Assembly (NCBI GenBank): GCA_019744975.1 | Contig: JAIETP010000019.1 | Location: 1-59,472, forward strand | Length of the DNA: 59,472 bases | Direction of reading: 5' to 3' | From: Burkholderiales bacterium | Lineage (GTDB): Bacteria > Pseudomonadota > Gammaproteobacteria > Burkholderiales > SG8-41 | Part shown: positions 1 to 8,538 of the stretch, piece after piece | How the letters are laid out: each line of letters starts with the position of its first letter | Numbering within the stretch: position 1 is the first letter of the stretch | Program-made: the position numbers and the translations under genes | The notes under the pieces: generated by a model | Database searches by the model: none | Seen by the model: only the letters and a program-made list of their open reading frames with translations | What the model was told of the DNA's origin: nothing

Positions 1-192
1 GCGATCAACGTCAACCGCTCCGGCACCCGGCGCGAAGAACTGCTGATCCCGAAAGATGTGCTGCAGAAAATCTGGGTACTGCGCAAGCTGCTCTACCCGA
101 TGGATGAACTGGAAGCCACCGAGTTCCTGCTCGACAAGGTCCGGGCCACCAAGACCAACGCGGACTTTTTTGACTCGATGCGCAGAGGCTAG
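1..192 (+). CDS. rho: Transcription termination factor Rho, C-terminal end (partial)
   Basis: The first 63 codons, open at the left edge and ending in TAG, encode the C-terminus of the Rho helicase. Rho is the hexameric RNA-dependent ATPase that releases RNA polymerase at factor-dependent terminators. The run [11 protein letters not shown] followed by [20 protein letters not shown] and ending [13 protein letters not shown] matches the conserved tail of Rho. The catalytic core lies outside the window. Rho followed within about 1 kb by rpmE is a common betaproteobacterial order. No T-rich intrinsic terminator follows the stop codon. Confidence 0.96.
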   Translation, partial: AINVNRSGTRREELLIPKDVLQKIWVLRKLLYPMDELEATEFLLDKVRATKTNADFFDSMRRG

Positions 193-434
193 GGCCTGTC
201 GCACCTCCGGGGTCGCATCCCTGCATGCGGGGACCCTCCACCTCCAACACATCGACCGTAAATCATTTGCAACACCCCTGCCATCCCAACAGGGTCATGG
301 GACAAGTTGATCGTATTCCACGGAATTCTGCGCAGGCATCGACTGTTTACCGGGCAGTGCCGAGCAAATGCGCGGCATGCCTCCCGGGTGTAATCTGACC
401 GGAACATCAAGCTGCCTTTATCAAGGAGCCCGCC

Positions 435-869
435 ATGAACCGATTCCTGCTGCTTGCAATATTGCTGATCTCAGGCTGCGCCCAATATCAATTACCACCG
501 CCGCCCGAAGATGCAGCCGCCAAACGTTTCGAAACCCTGCCCGATCGCGCGGTTATTTATCTTGCACGTCATACCCTTGAGCCCTCTTACGTCGCGCCCG
601 TCATGCTCGACGACCAGATGATCGGCTCGACTTATCGCGGCACCTACATGCGTATTGAAGTCCCCGCGGGCACTCATGTCCTGCGCGGCATGGCCGGTGA
701 CTCCGGCAGCATCAAAATGACCGTCGCAGCCGGACAAATCTACTATCTGCAGCACCGTGCTTACGGTTATCGGAGTTTCGCCAGTTCCAGTTTTTCTCCG
801 GTAAACCGGGAACTGGGGCGCTCGCTGGTGATGACGGGGCAGATAACTGCGCTGGTCAACCACCTGTAA
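435..869 (+). CDS. Small lipoprotein, DUF2846-like
   Basis: This 144-residue protein starts with a hydrophobic signal and a lipobox (LISG then Cys15), so it should be lipid-anchored in the envelope. A proline-rich stretch follows at residues 20-24. The rest looks like a compact beta-rich domain with the pattern of DUF2846-type proteins: a 'RAVIYLAR' strand, an '[12 protein letters not shown]' turn and a '[10 protein letters not shown]' strand. A purine-rich AAGGAG lies upstream of the ATG. It stands alone between rho and rpmE on the same strand. The family has no settled function, and the DUF2846 assignment is from memory of the family pattern. Confidence 0.75.
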   Translation: MNRFLLLAILLISGCAQYQLPPPPEDAAAKRFETLPDRAVIYLARHTLEPSYVAPVMLDDQMIGSTYRGTYMRIEVPAGTHVLRGMAGDSGSIKMTVAAGQIYYLQHRAYGYRSFASSSFSPVNRELGRSLVMTGQITALVNHL

Positions 870-985
870 ACAGCTTGCAGACCGGGTTCCGGCAAACCGG
901 CCGCCCCCCCCTTGCCCTGAGGGACCGAATCCGCGATAATTGCCGGTTTCCCGCTTCGTTCGGGCACCCAGTTCAGGAAATCGCA

Positions 986-1219
986 ATGAAAGCCGATGCA
1001 CACCCGGAATATGCTGAAATTTCAGTCACTTGCAGCTGCGGCAACAAGTGGCAAACCCGCTCGACCATGGGCAAGGATCTGAGCGTCGAGGTCTGCTCGG
1101 AATGCCACCCGTTCTATACCGGTAAACAAAAAACTCTGGACACTGCCGGTCGCATCGAGAAATTCAACCAGAAATACGGCAAAAAAACACCGGTCAGCCC
1201 CAAGGCCCCCGCGGCCTGA
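986..1219 (+). CDS. rpmE: 50S ribosomal protein L31, zinc-binding type
   Basis: This 77-residue protein is ribosomal protein L31 of the large subunit, which helps form the bridge to the small subunit. It begins MKADAHPEY. Zinc-ligand cysteines are kept in CSCG and in [10 protein letters not shown], so this is the zinc-containing form rather than the zinc-independent YkgM form. The frame is open further upstream, but the ATG at 986 has a CAGGAAA ribosome site at the right distance and gives the normal L31 length. The C-terminus carries a short Pro/Ala/Lys tail. A strong intrinsic terminator follows at once. Confidence 0.97.
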   Translation: MKADAHPEYAEISVTCSCGNKWQTRSTMGKDLSVEVCSECHPFYTGKQKTLDTAGRIEKFNQKYGKKTPVSPKAPAA

Positions 1220-1237
1220 TGCGGTTGATATGATTCA

Positions 1238-1271
1238 AGCAAGGGCAGCCTCACGGCTGCCCTTGCTTTTT
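1238..1271 (+). terminator. Intrinsic terminator after rpmE
   Basis: A perfect 13-bp stem (AGCAAGGGCAGCC, 1238-1250, with its complement at 1255-1267) closes a TCAC loop and runs into a T-tract at 1267-1271. It sits 18 bases past the rpmE stop, so it should end rpmE transcription on the plus strand. Confidence 0.92.
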
Positions 1272-1336
1272 GTAATGCTGTTTTTGCAATGCGGTTTTGC
1301 AGACTGCAGCCCCCAGAATAAAATCAGGAGACCCCC

Positions 1337-2395
1337 ATGAAATCGTTTCGCATCGCCGTGATCCCTGGAGACGGCATTGGCAAAGAAGTGATGCCTGAAG
1401 GCCTGCGTGTGCTTGAAGCCGCCGGCCGCAAATTCGGCATCCAGTTCAAGTTCGACGAGCTCGACTGGAGCTGCGACTACCATGCCAAACACGGCCGCAT
1501 GATGCCGGAGGACGGCCTGAAGCAACTGGAAAAACACGATGCGGTGTATTTCGGTGCGGTCGGCTGGCCGGCCATGCTGCCTGATCACATCTCGCTGTGG
1601 GGCCTGCTGATCCCGTTCCGCCGCGGTTATGACCAGTACGTCAACCTGCGCCCGGTGCGGCTGATGCCCGGCATGAAATGCCCGCTCGCCGACCGCAAAC
1701 CCGGTGACATCGATTTCTGGGTGGTGCGCGAAAACAGTGAAGGTGAATATTCATCGGTGGGCGGCCGCATGTATGGCGGCACCGACCGCGAATTTGTCAC
1801 GCAGCAGGCGATTTTTTCGCGCCAGGGCGTCGACCGCATCCTGAAGTTTGCCTATGAACTGGCGCAGAAACGCCCCAAAAAACACCTGACCTCGGCGACA
1901 AAATCCAACGGCATTTCGATTTCGATGCCGTATTGGGATGAACGCGTCAAGGAAATGGCGGCGAAATATCCCGGCGTCAAAACCGACCAGTACCATATCG
2001 ACATCCTGACCGCGCATTTCGTGATGCATCCGGACTGGTTCGATGTGGTGGTCGCCTCCAATCTGTTCGGCGACATTCTCTCCGACCTGGGTCCCGCGGC
2101 CACCGGCACCATCGGCATTGCGCCGTCGGCGAACATGAATCCGGAGCGGCTGTTCCCGTCGTTGTTCGAACCGGTGCACGGCTCGGCACCCGACATCTAC
2201 GGCAAAAAAATCGCCAACCCGGTCGGCCAGATCTGGGCCGGCGCGATGATGCTTGACCACCTGGGCTGTCCGGAAGCCGGTGCAGCGGTGGTCAAGGCGA
2301 TTGAAACCGCGCTGCTGGAAGGACCGAAAACACCGGACCTCGGCGGCAAGGCCAGCACCGCGGATCTCGGCAAAGCAGTCGCCGAAGCGATCTGA
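1337..2395 (+). CDS. Tartrate / D-malate dehydrogenase (TtuC/DmlA family)
   Basis: This 352-residue protein is an NAD-dependent beta-decarboxylating dehydrogenase of the isocitrate/isopropylmalate superfamily. The N-terminal 'IPGDGIGKEVMPEG', the substrate loop with 'YDQYVNLRPVRL', 'TSATKSNG', the metal-binding 'ASNLFGDILSDLGP' and 'FEPVHGSAPDIYGK' are all present. The pattern follows E. coli DmlA and the tartrate dehydrogenases closely, more so than LeuB or Icd. Likely substrates are D-malate or tartrate, oxidised in the cytoplasm. GGAG precedes the ATG. It stands alone behind the rpmE terminator with no ttu or LysR gene next to it, so the exact substrate cannot be decided here. Confidence 0.9.
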   Translation: MKSFRIAVIPGDGIGKEVMPEGLRVLEAAGRKFGIQFKFDELDWSCDYHAKHGRMMPEDGLKQLEKHDAVYFGAVGWPAMLPDHISLWGLLIPFRRGYDQYVNLRPVRLMPGMKCPLADRKPGDIDFWVVRENSEGEYSSVGGRMYGGTDREFVTQQAIFSRQGVDRILKFAYELAQKRPKKHLTSATKSNGISISMPYWDERVKEMAAKYPGVKTDQYHIDILTAHFVMHPDWFDVVVASNLFGDILSDLGPAATGTIGIAPSANMNPERLFPSLFEPVHGSAPDIYGKKIANPVGQIWAGAMMLDHLGCPEAGAAVVKAIETALLEGPKTPDLGGKASTADLGKAVAEAI

Positions 2396-2402
2396 TTCCG
2401 GC

Positions 2403-4004
2403 TCAATAAGCAGCCACCGCGCCGTCGCTGCGCGGATCAGCCCCGCCCTCAAGAATGCCGTCGGCATGCCGGATGATCATCCCGGCGTGACCGACGGTTT
2501 CATCGTACGCGCCGATGATTTCGACATCATGACCGCGTTCGTTCAACTCACGCACCACGCCGGCATCAAACCGTGATTCCAGTTTCAGCGTTTCGCTGCT
2601 CTGGCCCCAGGTGCGCCCGAGCAACCAGCGCGGCGCGCTGATCGCCGCCTGCGGCGGCATGCCGTATTCGATTGCCCGCGTGAATAACGCGCACTGCGTC
2701 TGCGGCTGACCGTCGCCGCCCATGGTGCCGTAAACCATGGTGCGTCCGTCGGACAGGCGGGCCAGCGCCGGATTCAGTGTATGGAAAGGTTTGCGTCCGG
2801 GTTCGAGAGTATTCAGCGCAGCGGGATTCAGCGAAAAACTGCAGCCGCGGTTCTGCCAGTTGACGCCGCTGCCCGGCAGCACGATGCCGGAGCCGAACTC
2901 GTGATAAATGCTCTGGATGAATGAGACTGCGCGGCCCTCGCCGTCGATCACACCCATCCATATCGTATCGCCGGCCTGCGTGCGCGAACCCCAGGGCGCG
3001 GCGCGATGACGATCAATACGCTGCGCCAGTGAACGCACATGATCCGGTGCCAGCAGGTTTTGCGCCGGCAATTTCATGTACCGCGGGTCGGTCACCTGCG
3101 CATCGCGCACCTGGAAAGCCTGCTTGGTTGCCTCCACGCAAAGATGCACATAATCCGTACTCCCCTGCGGTACCTCGCGGATGTTCAACACATCGAGGAT
3201 GCCGAGGATCAGCAGCGACACCACGCCCTGTGTCGGCGGGGTCATGTTGTGCAGCGTGCCGGCGCTGTGCATCAGCTGCAGCGGGTCGACCAGTTGTGCC
3301 CGGTGTGCTGCAAGATCACGTGCAGTCAGCGGACTGCCGACACGTCCCAGGTCTGCTGCCAGTGACTGCGCCAGTTCGCCGCGATAAAAGTCGCTGGGGC
3401 CTGCCGTGGCGATACGCTCCAGCGTATCGGCCAGTCGGGCCTGGAAAAACCGGCTGCCGGCGGGCGGCACACCGCCGGCATCAAGGAAAGTTTCGGCAAA
3501 CCCCGGCTGTGCATGCAGCTCGCCGAGTTTCGCCGCGGTCAGCACGGACTGGCTGGTGGTAACCGGTGTGCCTTCGCGGGCATAGGTGATGGCGTCGGCG
3601 AGCAAGCGTGTCAGCGGCAGGCGCCCGCCCAGCGCCATGCGCGACAGTGCATGCGCGGCGCCCCAGCCGGAGATCGTGCCGGCGACGGTATTCGCGGCAA
3701 CGCCGCCGCGCGGCGGTATGGCCTGCGTGAGACCGCGTTCGGCATACCAGTTGCGCGTGGCGCGCTGCGCGGCAGCACCGCAGGCATCAATTGCGCCCGG
3801 CGCCTCGCCCGGCACATGCAGCAGCCAGAAGCTGTCGCCGCCGATGGAATTCATGTGCGGATACACCACGGCGATGGTCGCCGCGGCGGCGATCATCGCC
3901 TCGATCGCATTGCCGCCCTCGCGCAACACGGCGAGCGCCGACTGTGACGCCGCCGCATGCGGGGCAACGGCCATGCCGCGTGTGCCGCGTACCGAGTTGA
4001 TCAT
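2403..4004 (-). CDS. Gamma-glutamyltransferase family protein
   Basis: This 533-residue protein belongs to the N-terminal-nucleophile gamma-glutamyltranspeptidase family, which cleaves or transfers gamma-glutamyl groups or acts as an acylase. The 'HMNSIGGDSF' block is near residue 50. The predicted self-cleavage site and nucleophile is Thr347, in a 'GDTIWMGVID' segment that aligns with the TTHYSVVD motif of classical enzymes. 'PGSGVNWQNRG' and 'GTMGGDGQPQ' are the usual small-subunit glycine motifs. No export signal is visible, unlike periplasmic Ggt, so it is probably cytoplasmic. It starts only 31 bases after dctM ends, so it probably belongs to the TRAP operon and may process the imported compound. 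Confidence 0.9.
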   Translation of the reverse strand: MINSVRGTRGMAVAPHAAASQSALAVLREGGNAIEAMIAAAATIAVVYPHMNSIGGDSFWLLHVPGEAPGAIDACGAAAQRATRNWYAERGLTQAIPPRGGVAANTVAGTISGWGAAHALSRMALGGRLPLTRLLADAITYAREGTPVTTSQSVLTAAKLGELHAQPGFAETFLDAGGVPPAGSRFFQARLADTLERIATAGPSDFYRGELAQSLAADLGRVGSPLTARDLAAHRAQLVDPLQLMHSAGTLHNMTPPTQGVVSLLILGILDVLNIREVPQGSTDYVHLCVEATKQAFQVRDAQVTDPRYMKLPAQNLLAPDHVRSLAQRIDRHRAAPWGSRTQAGDTIWMGVIDGEGRAVSFIQSIYHEFGSGIVLPGSGVNWQNRGCSFSLNPAALNTLEPGRKPFHTLNPALARLSDGRTMVYGTMGGDGQPQTQCALFTRAIEYGMPPQAAISAPRWLLGRTWGQSSETLKLESRFDAGVVRELNERGHDVEIIGAYDETVGHAGMIIRHADGILEGGADPRSDGAVAAY

Positions 4005-4035
4005 GCGCTGATTCTACCGCCGCTCCACATCAAGG

Positions 4036-5361
4036 TTACCAGCCGATGGCTTTCGGCAGCCACAACGCCAGTTGCGGAAACAGGAACACCAGCAGCACCG
4101 CCAGCATCTGCATCGCCACGAACGGGATGACACCCAGGTACATATGGCGGGTGGTGACCTCCGGCGGCGCCACGCCGCGCAGGAAAAACAGCGCCCAGCC
4201 GAAGGGCGGCGTCAGGAACGAAGTCTGCAGCGTGACGCAGATCAGCATCCCCAGCCACACCAGATCCACGCCCTGCTGCGCGAATATCGGCAGGAACAGC
4301 GGCACGGCGATGTAGCTGATCTCGATCCATTCAATAAAAAAGCCGAGGAAAAAAATCAACAAGATCAGGAACCAGATGTCGGCATTGACGCCGCCCGGCA
4401 GGAATTCGAACAAGTCGTTGATCAGATCCTCGCCATGCAGGCCGCGGAAGGCCAGCGCAAACACCTGTGCGCAGATCAGGATGAACATCATCATCGCGGT
4501 GATCTTGGTCGTTGTCTGGCAGGTTTCGCGCAGCACCTGGAACGAAAACCGTCCTGCGAACGCTGTCACCAAGATCGCCCCCAGCGCCCCCATCGACGCC
4601 GCCTCTGTCGGTGCCGCGACACCGCCGATGATCGAGCCCAGCACGGCAGCCACCAGCAGCACCGGCGGCACCACGACCTTGAAAAATCGAATCCACAACT
4701 GGCGCCGCGACACGGCATCACGTTCCGCCACCGGGATCGGCGGCACCCATTCCGGCTTTACCATGCCGATGATGATGATGTACACGCAATAAATTGCGGC
4801 GAGCAGCATGCCGGGAATCACCGCAGCGGCAAACAGCGTACCCACCGACAATTGCAGGATGTCGGCGAGCAGGATCAGGATCAGGCTTGGCGGGATGATC
4901 TGGCCCAGCGTGCCCGAAGCACAGATTGCGCCACAGGCAATGCCCGGATCGTAGCCGCGTTTCAACAGGGTCGGCAGGGTCAGCAGGCCCAGCGTAATCA
5001 CAGTGGCGCCGACGATGCCGGTGGTCGCGCCCATCAACACGCCAACGGCAATGATGCCGATCGCCATGCCGCCGCGCAGCCCGCCGGCGATGTGTCCGAC
5101 GACGTCGAGCAGGTCGTCTGCCAGTCGCGATTTTTCCAGCATCACGCCCATGAACACGAACAGCGGAATCGCCAGCCACTGGTAGTTGGCGACCACGCCG
5201 TAGATACGCGCCGGCAGCAGGTTGAACAGGTCGGCACCAAAACCCATGAAGCCGAACACAAAGCCGGTGGTGGCCAGCGTCAGCGCCACCGGCACGCCCA
5301 GCATCAGCAGGCCGAAAAATCCAGCCAGCATCAGGATGACCAGGATTTCTGTGCCGCTCAT
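4036..5361 (-). CDS. dctM: TRAP transporter large permease (DctM)
   Basis: This 441-residue protein is the large, ion-coupled membrane subunit of a TRAP transporter, which drives organic-acid uptake with a sodium or proton gradient. It shows about a dozen hydrophobic segments, the 'GVPVALTLATTGFVFG' start typical of DctM, 'GATTGIVGATVITLGLLTLP', and 'SGTLGQIIPPS', the family signature. Its ATG overlaps the stop of dctQ by four bases (ATGA), which implies translational coupling. Order in the operon is P, Q, M, then the gamma-glutamyltransferase-family gene. Confidence 0.95.
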   Translation of the reverse strand: MSGTEILVILMLAGFFGLLMLGVPVALTLATTGFVFGFMGFGADLFNLLPARIYGVVANYQWLAIPLFVFMGVMLEKSRLADDLLDVVGHIAGGLRGGMAIGIIAVGVLMGATTGIVGATVITLGLLTLPTLLKRGYDPGIACGAICASGTLGQIIPPSLILILLADILQLSVGTLFAAAVIPGMLLAAIYCVYIIIIGMVKPEWVPPIPVAERDAVSRRQLWIRFFKVVVPPVLLVAAVLGSIIGGVAAPTEAASMGALGAILVTAFAGRFSFQVLRETCQTTTKITAMMMFILICAQVFALAFRGLHGEDLINDLFEFLPGGVNADIWFLILLIFFLGFFIEWIEISYIAVPLFLPIFAQQGVDLVWLGMLICVTLQTSFLTPPFGWALFFLRGVAPPEVTTRHMYLGVIPFVAMQMLAVLLVFLFPQLALWLPKAIGW

Positions 5362-5873
5362 GACCGCAGCGCTTTCAGTTTCTCAAGCGTGCCCAGCGCG
5401 AGCGCGAAGGACTGCAGGATCAGGAATGAAAATCCCAATGGAATCAATGCCTTAAGCAGCCATCGATACGGCAGTCCACCGGGGTCCGAAGACTGTTCGT
5501 TGATGACATAAGCCTGCTGCACATATTTCAGCGACAGCCAGATGATGATCACCGAGATCGCCACCGACAACGCCGCGGACAGCAGATCGACGTAGAGTTT
5601 CTTTTGCGGAGAAAAATTGGCATACAACACGTCCACCCGCACATGTTCGCCGTGCAGCAGCGCATAACTCATGCCGAACAGGATCAGCGGCGCCAGCAGA
5701 TGCCACTCGAGTTCCTGCGCCCACACCGTGCCATAGCTGAACAGATAACGCAGCAGCACGTTGGTCGCCATCAGCACCACGATCACCAGCGCGAGCCACG
5801 ACGTAGCCCGGCCGGTGATGTCGGTGAAACGTTCGATCCCGGTACGCAGCCGGGTCGCCGCGGAATCAGCCAC
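5358..5873 (-). CDS. dctQ: TRAP transporter small permease (DctQ)
   Basis: This 171-residue protein has four predicted membrane helices and is the small subunit that pairs with DctM. It contains 'QELEWHLLAPLILFGMSYAL', the usual acidic-aromatic patch, and 'GEHVRVDVLY', a well-kept DctQ motif. The start is a GTG at 5873 that lies inside the end of dctP (8-base overlap); its stop overlaps the dctM start by four bases. Such tight packing indicates one mRNA for the three transporter subunits. Confidence 0.93.
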   Translation of the reverse strand: MADSAATRLRTGIERFTDITGRATSWLALVIVVLMATNVLLRYLFSYGTVWAQELEWHLLAPLILFGMSYALLHGEHVRVDVLYANFSPQKKLYVDLLSAALSVAISVIIIWLSLKYVQQAYVINEQSSDPGGLPYRWLLKALIPLGFSFLILQSFALALGTLEKLKALRS

Positions 5874-6966
5874 GGATCTTGTTGTGGTACACGGTTTCGC
5901 TGTAACCCGCCCAGGCGTCGTACTTGGTCTTGTACGCCATGTACGAATCGTGCACCTTCTTCACCAGCGGGTCCTTGGCCACGGCCTCGTCGAGCACCTT
6001 TTTCGTGGTGTCGCGCAGCGCCTTGACCACGGCATCCGGCAGCGGCTTGGCGATGATTTTCTGGTTTTTGACCAGGTCTTCCATCGCCTCGGCATTGGTA
6101 CGCTGGCACCAGGCTTCGCTGATCACATTGCATGCCGCGGAGGCGTTTTCGACCACCGCCTGCAGATCCTTCGGCAGTTTTTCCCAGACCGCCTTGTTGA
6201 TCAGCAGTTCCGACACCGTGGCGGTCTCGTGCCAGCCGGTGGTGTAGTAATACTTCGCGGCTTTTTGCAGGCCCAGGCGGCGATCCTGGAAAGGACCGAC
6301 GAATTCGGCGGCATCGATCACGCCACGCTCGAGAGCCGGGAAAATTTCGCCGCCCGGCAGCAGCTTCACGTCCACGCCCAGCGCCGCGTACACCTTGCCG
6401 GCGAGGCCGGGGATTCGCATTTTCAGGCCCTTGAAGTCCGCCACCGACTTGATTTCCTTCTTGAACCAGCCGGTCATCTGCACGCCGGTGTTGCCGCAGG
6501 GCATCGCCACCATGCCGAAAGGCGCATACACCTCGTTCCACAGGTTGATGCCGCCGCCGTCATAGAGCCAGCCGTTCATGCCCTGGAAGTTCAGCCCGAA
6601 CGGCACCGCGGTGAAATACTGCGCGGCGAAGGTCTTGCCGGTCCAGAAATAACTGTTGGCATGGTTCATTTCCACCGTGCCCGCGCGCACCGCGTCAAAA
6701 CCTTCGAAGGCCGGAATCAGTTCACCGGCGCCGAAGACCTGGATTTTCAACCGGCCGTTGGACATGGCTTCGATGCGTTTCGCCAGGTCGGTCGCGCTGC
6801 CCGGTCCGTCCATGTAGAACGGCGCGCCCTTGGGATAGGCGCTGGTCATTTTCCAGGTGAAGGTCTGCGCGGTCTGCGCCCGTGAAATCATCGGGAAACC
6901 GGCGATTGCGGTGCCGGTTGCGGCAACAGCGCCGCCTTTCAGGAACTTTCTGCGATCGGTTTTCAT
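5866..6966 (-). CDS. dctP: TRAP transporter solute-binding protein (DctP, TakP/lactate type)
   Basis: This 366-residue periplasmic binding protein captures the substrate for DctQM. It starts with a twin-arginine type signal (MKTDRRKFLKGG ... SRAQ), so it is probably exported folded by Tat. The mature part has 'AGELIPAFEGFDAVRAGTVEM', 'AVPFGLNFQGMNGWLYDGGG', 'GNTGVQMTGWFKKEI' and 'FKGLKMRIPGLAGKV'. These resemble the TakP / calcium-lactate binding branch of DctP proteins, which take 2-oxo or hydroxy acids. AAAGGAG lies just before the ATG. It is the first gene of dctPQM. The exact ligand is an inference. Confidence 0.92.
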   Translation of the reverse strand: MKTDRRKFLKGGAVAATGTAIAGFPMISRAQTAQTFTWKMTSAYPKGAPFYMDGPGSATDLAKRIEAMSNGRLKIQVFGAGELIPAFEGFDAVRAGTVEMNHANSYFWTGKTFAAQYFTAVPFGLNFQGMNGWLYDGGGINLWNEVYAPFGMVAMPCGNTGVQMTGWFKKEIKSVADFKGLKMRIPGLAGKVYAALGVDVKLLPGGEIFPALERGVIDAAEFVGPFQDRRLGLQKAAKYYYTTGWHETATVSELLINKAVWEKLPKDLQAVVENASAACNVISEAWCQRTNAEAMEDLVKNQKIIAKPLPDAVVKALRDTTKKVLDEAVAKDPLVKKVHDSYMAYKTKYDAWAGYSETVYHNKIRG

Positions 6967-7076
6967 GGCGAAACTCCTTTATGGAAAAGACGGCGCGGGA
7001 TGAACGGCGAAGGATTTCGCCTGTTCAATCCCGTGTAACTCAGGCCGCGGGCGGTATTTGCGTAAGATGCGCGCGT

Positions 7077-7532
7077 TTAATAAGTCTTGTACTGCAGGTA
7101 TTTGCCGCTCATCACGATCTGCACGCGGTCACCTTTGGGATCGGCCTCGCGCTGCAGGTCCATCTTGAAATCGATCGCGCTCATGATGCCGTCGCCGAAT
7201 TCTTCGTGGATCAGTTCCTTGAAGGTCGTGCCATAGATGCTGACCAGTTCATAAAAGCGGTAGATCAGCGGATCGGTGGGCACTGCCGTCGGCAGCGAGC
7301 CCTTGTACGGCACCTGCTGCAGCAGCAGCACGGCATACGGCGGCAGGCCCAGCAGTTTTCCCGCCGCCACGGCCTGCGCCTTGGTCATCTGCATCTGGCC
7401 CAGCAGCGCCGCGGTCGTCCATTCCTTGCTCTCGCCCACCGCCCTGGCAATTTTGGTCCACGACAGGCCCTTCTTGATCTTGGCTTCCATCACCAGTTCG
7501 GTGACATCGGTACGCTTCATCGGCTTGGTCAC
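7077..7532 (-). CDS. cynS: Cyanate hydratase (cyanase)
   Basis: This 151-residue enzyme converts cyanate and bicarbonate to ammonia and carbon dioxide in the cytoplasm, as a decamer. The N-terminal helical domain has 'GLSWTKIARAVGESKEW', and the catalytic domain keeps 'IYRFYELVSIYGTT' and 'HEEFGDGIMSAIDFKMD'. The three catalytic residues are therefore present as Arg92, Glu95 and Ser118. The start is a GTG at 7532, six bases after GGAG; the internal ATG at 7520 is too far from it. It is the last gene of the cyanate uptake operon. No carbonic anhydrase (cynT) or CynR regulator is next to it. Confidence 0.97.
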   Translation of the reverse strand: MTKPMKRTDVTELVMEAKIKKGLSWTKIARAVGESKEWTTAALLGQMQMTKAQAVAAGKLLGLPPYAVLLLQQVPYKGSLPTAVPTDPLIYRFYELVSIYGTTFKELIHEEFGDGIMSAIDFKMDLQREADPKGDRVQIVMSGKYLQYKTY

Positions 7533-7597
7533 AAACTTCTCCTTTGGACTGAGTGTTGACTGGGTTTTAAACCTGGGTTTTGAACAAGTGTTCGACT

Positions 7598-8509
7598 TTA
7601 GCGGACCACCAGCAGCGATTTTCCGGTCACCGGCGGCCGCGGCGCTTCTGCAGCAACGGCAGAGTCCAGTCCCGGCGTCACCAGTGGCGGATGCCTCGGG
7701 TCGTAATCCGGCGAATCACTGGCGAATACCTTGGAGCGGTCGACCAGAAAATCGATGAGGTGGTTGCGGATGCGGTAGTAATGCGGATGTTTGTGCAGGT
7801 CATGGCGGGTGCGGCTGCGCGGCATGGTGTTGACGACGATTTCGGCAACCTTGGCATGCGGCCCGTTGGTCATCAGCACAATCTTGTCGGCGAGCAGAAT
7901 GGCTTCGTCAACATCGTGGGTGATCATGAACACGGTCTGCCGGGTTTCCGCGCAGATGCGCAGCACTTCCTCCTGCAGCACGCCGCGGGTCAGCGCGTCG
8001 AGCGCTGAAAACGGCTCGTCCATCAACAGCATCTTGGGTTGAATCGACAACGCGCGGGCGATGCCGACACGCTGCTTCATGCCGCCCGACAATTCCGCCG
8101 GGCGTTTTTTCTCGGCGCCGGTCAGATTGACCAGGTCGATGTACTGCTGGCAATGCGCGCGGACTTTTTCCCTGTTCCAGTCCGGCCAGCGCGAGGACAC
8201 CGCAAACGCGATATTGCCCATCACCGTCAGCCAGGGCATCAGCGCATGGCTCTGGAAAATCACCGCGCGGTCGAGACTGGGCCCGTTGACTTCGCGGCCG
8301 CCGACAAACACGTATCCCGATGATGATTGTTCCAGGCCCGACAGCACATTGAGAATGGTGGTTTTGCCGCAGCCGGAATGGCCGATCAGGCAGACAAACT
8401 CGCCGGGCTCGATCGAAAAATACAGGTCCTCGAACACCGTGGTCGCCGTGCCGTCGCGACCGGTGAATTGTTTGCTGATACCTTCAATGCGGATCAGGGG
8501 TTCGCTCAT
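7598..8509 (-). CDS. cynD: Cyanate/nitrate-type ABC transporter ATP-binding protein
   Basis: This 303-residue ATPase powers import through the neighbouring permease. Walker A is 'GHSGCGKTT', the signature is 'LSGGMKQRVGIARAL', Walker B is 'LLMDEPFSALD', and the switch histidine is in 'ITHDVDEA'. It follows the NrtD/CynD/SsuB/TauB branch. About 45 residues of proline-rich tail follow the usual ATPase fold. The frame runs further upstream inside the permease gene, but the ATG at 8509 (MSEPLIRIEG) is the family start. The gene symbol rests on linkage to cynS. Confidence 0.9.
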   Translation of the reverse strand: MSEPLIRIEGISKQFTGRDGTATTVFEDLYFSIEPGEFVCLIGHSGCGKTTILNVLSGLEQSSSGYVFVGGREVNGPSLDRAVIFQSHALMPWLTVMGNIAFAVSSRWPDWNREKVRAHCQQYIDLVNLTGAEKKRPAELSGGMKQRVGIARALSIQPKMLLMDEPFSALDALTRGVLQEEVLRICAETRQTVFMITHDVDEAILLADKIVLMTNGPHAKVAEIVVNTMPRSRTRHDLHKHPHYYRIRNHLIDFLVDRSKVFASDSPDYDPRHPPLVTPGLDSAVAAEAPRPPVTGKSLLVVR

Positions 8510-8538
8510 GACGTCATGTCTTTCATGATCTGATCCTT

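Noticed and set aside
4072-5511. A 479-codon plus-strand frame rich in Gln, His and Arg
   Set aside because: It mirrors dctM and dctQ. Low-complexity composition and lack of a ribosome site mark it as a shadow.
7022-7076. GC-rich hairpins after cynS as a terminator
   Set aside because: Stems are short and no T-run follows on the minus strand.
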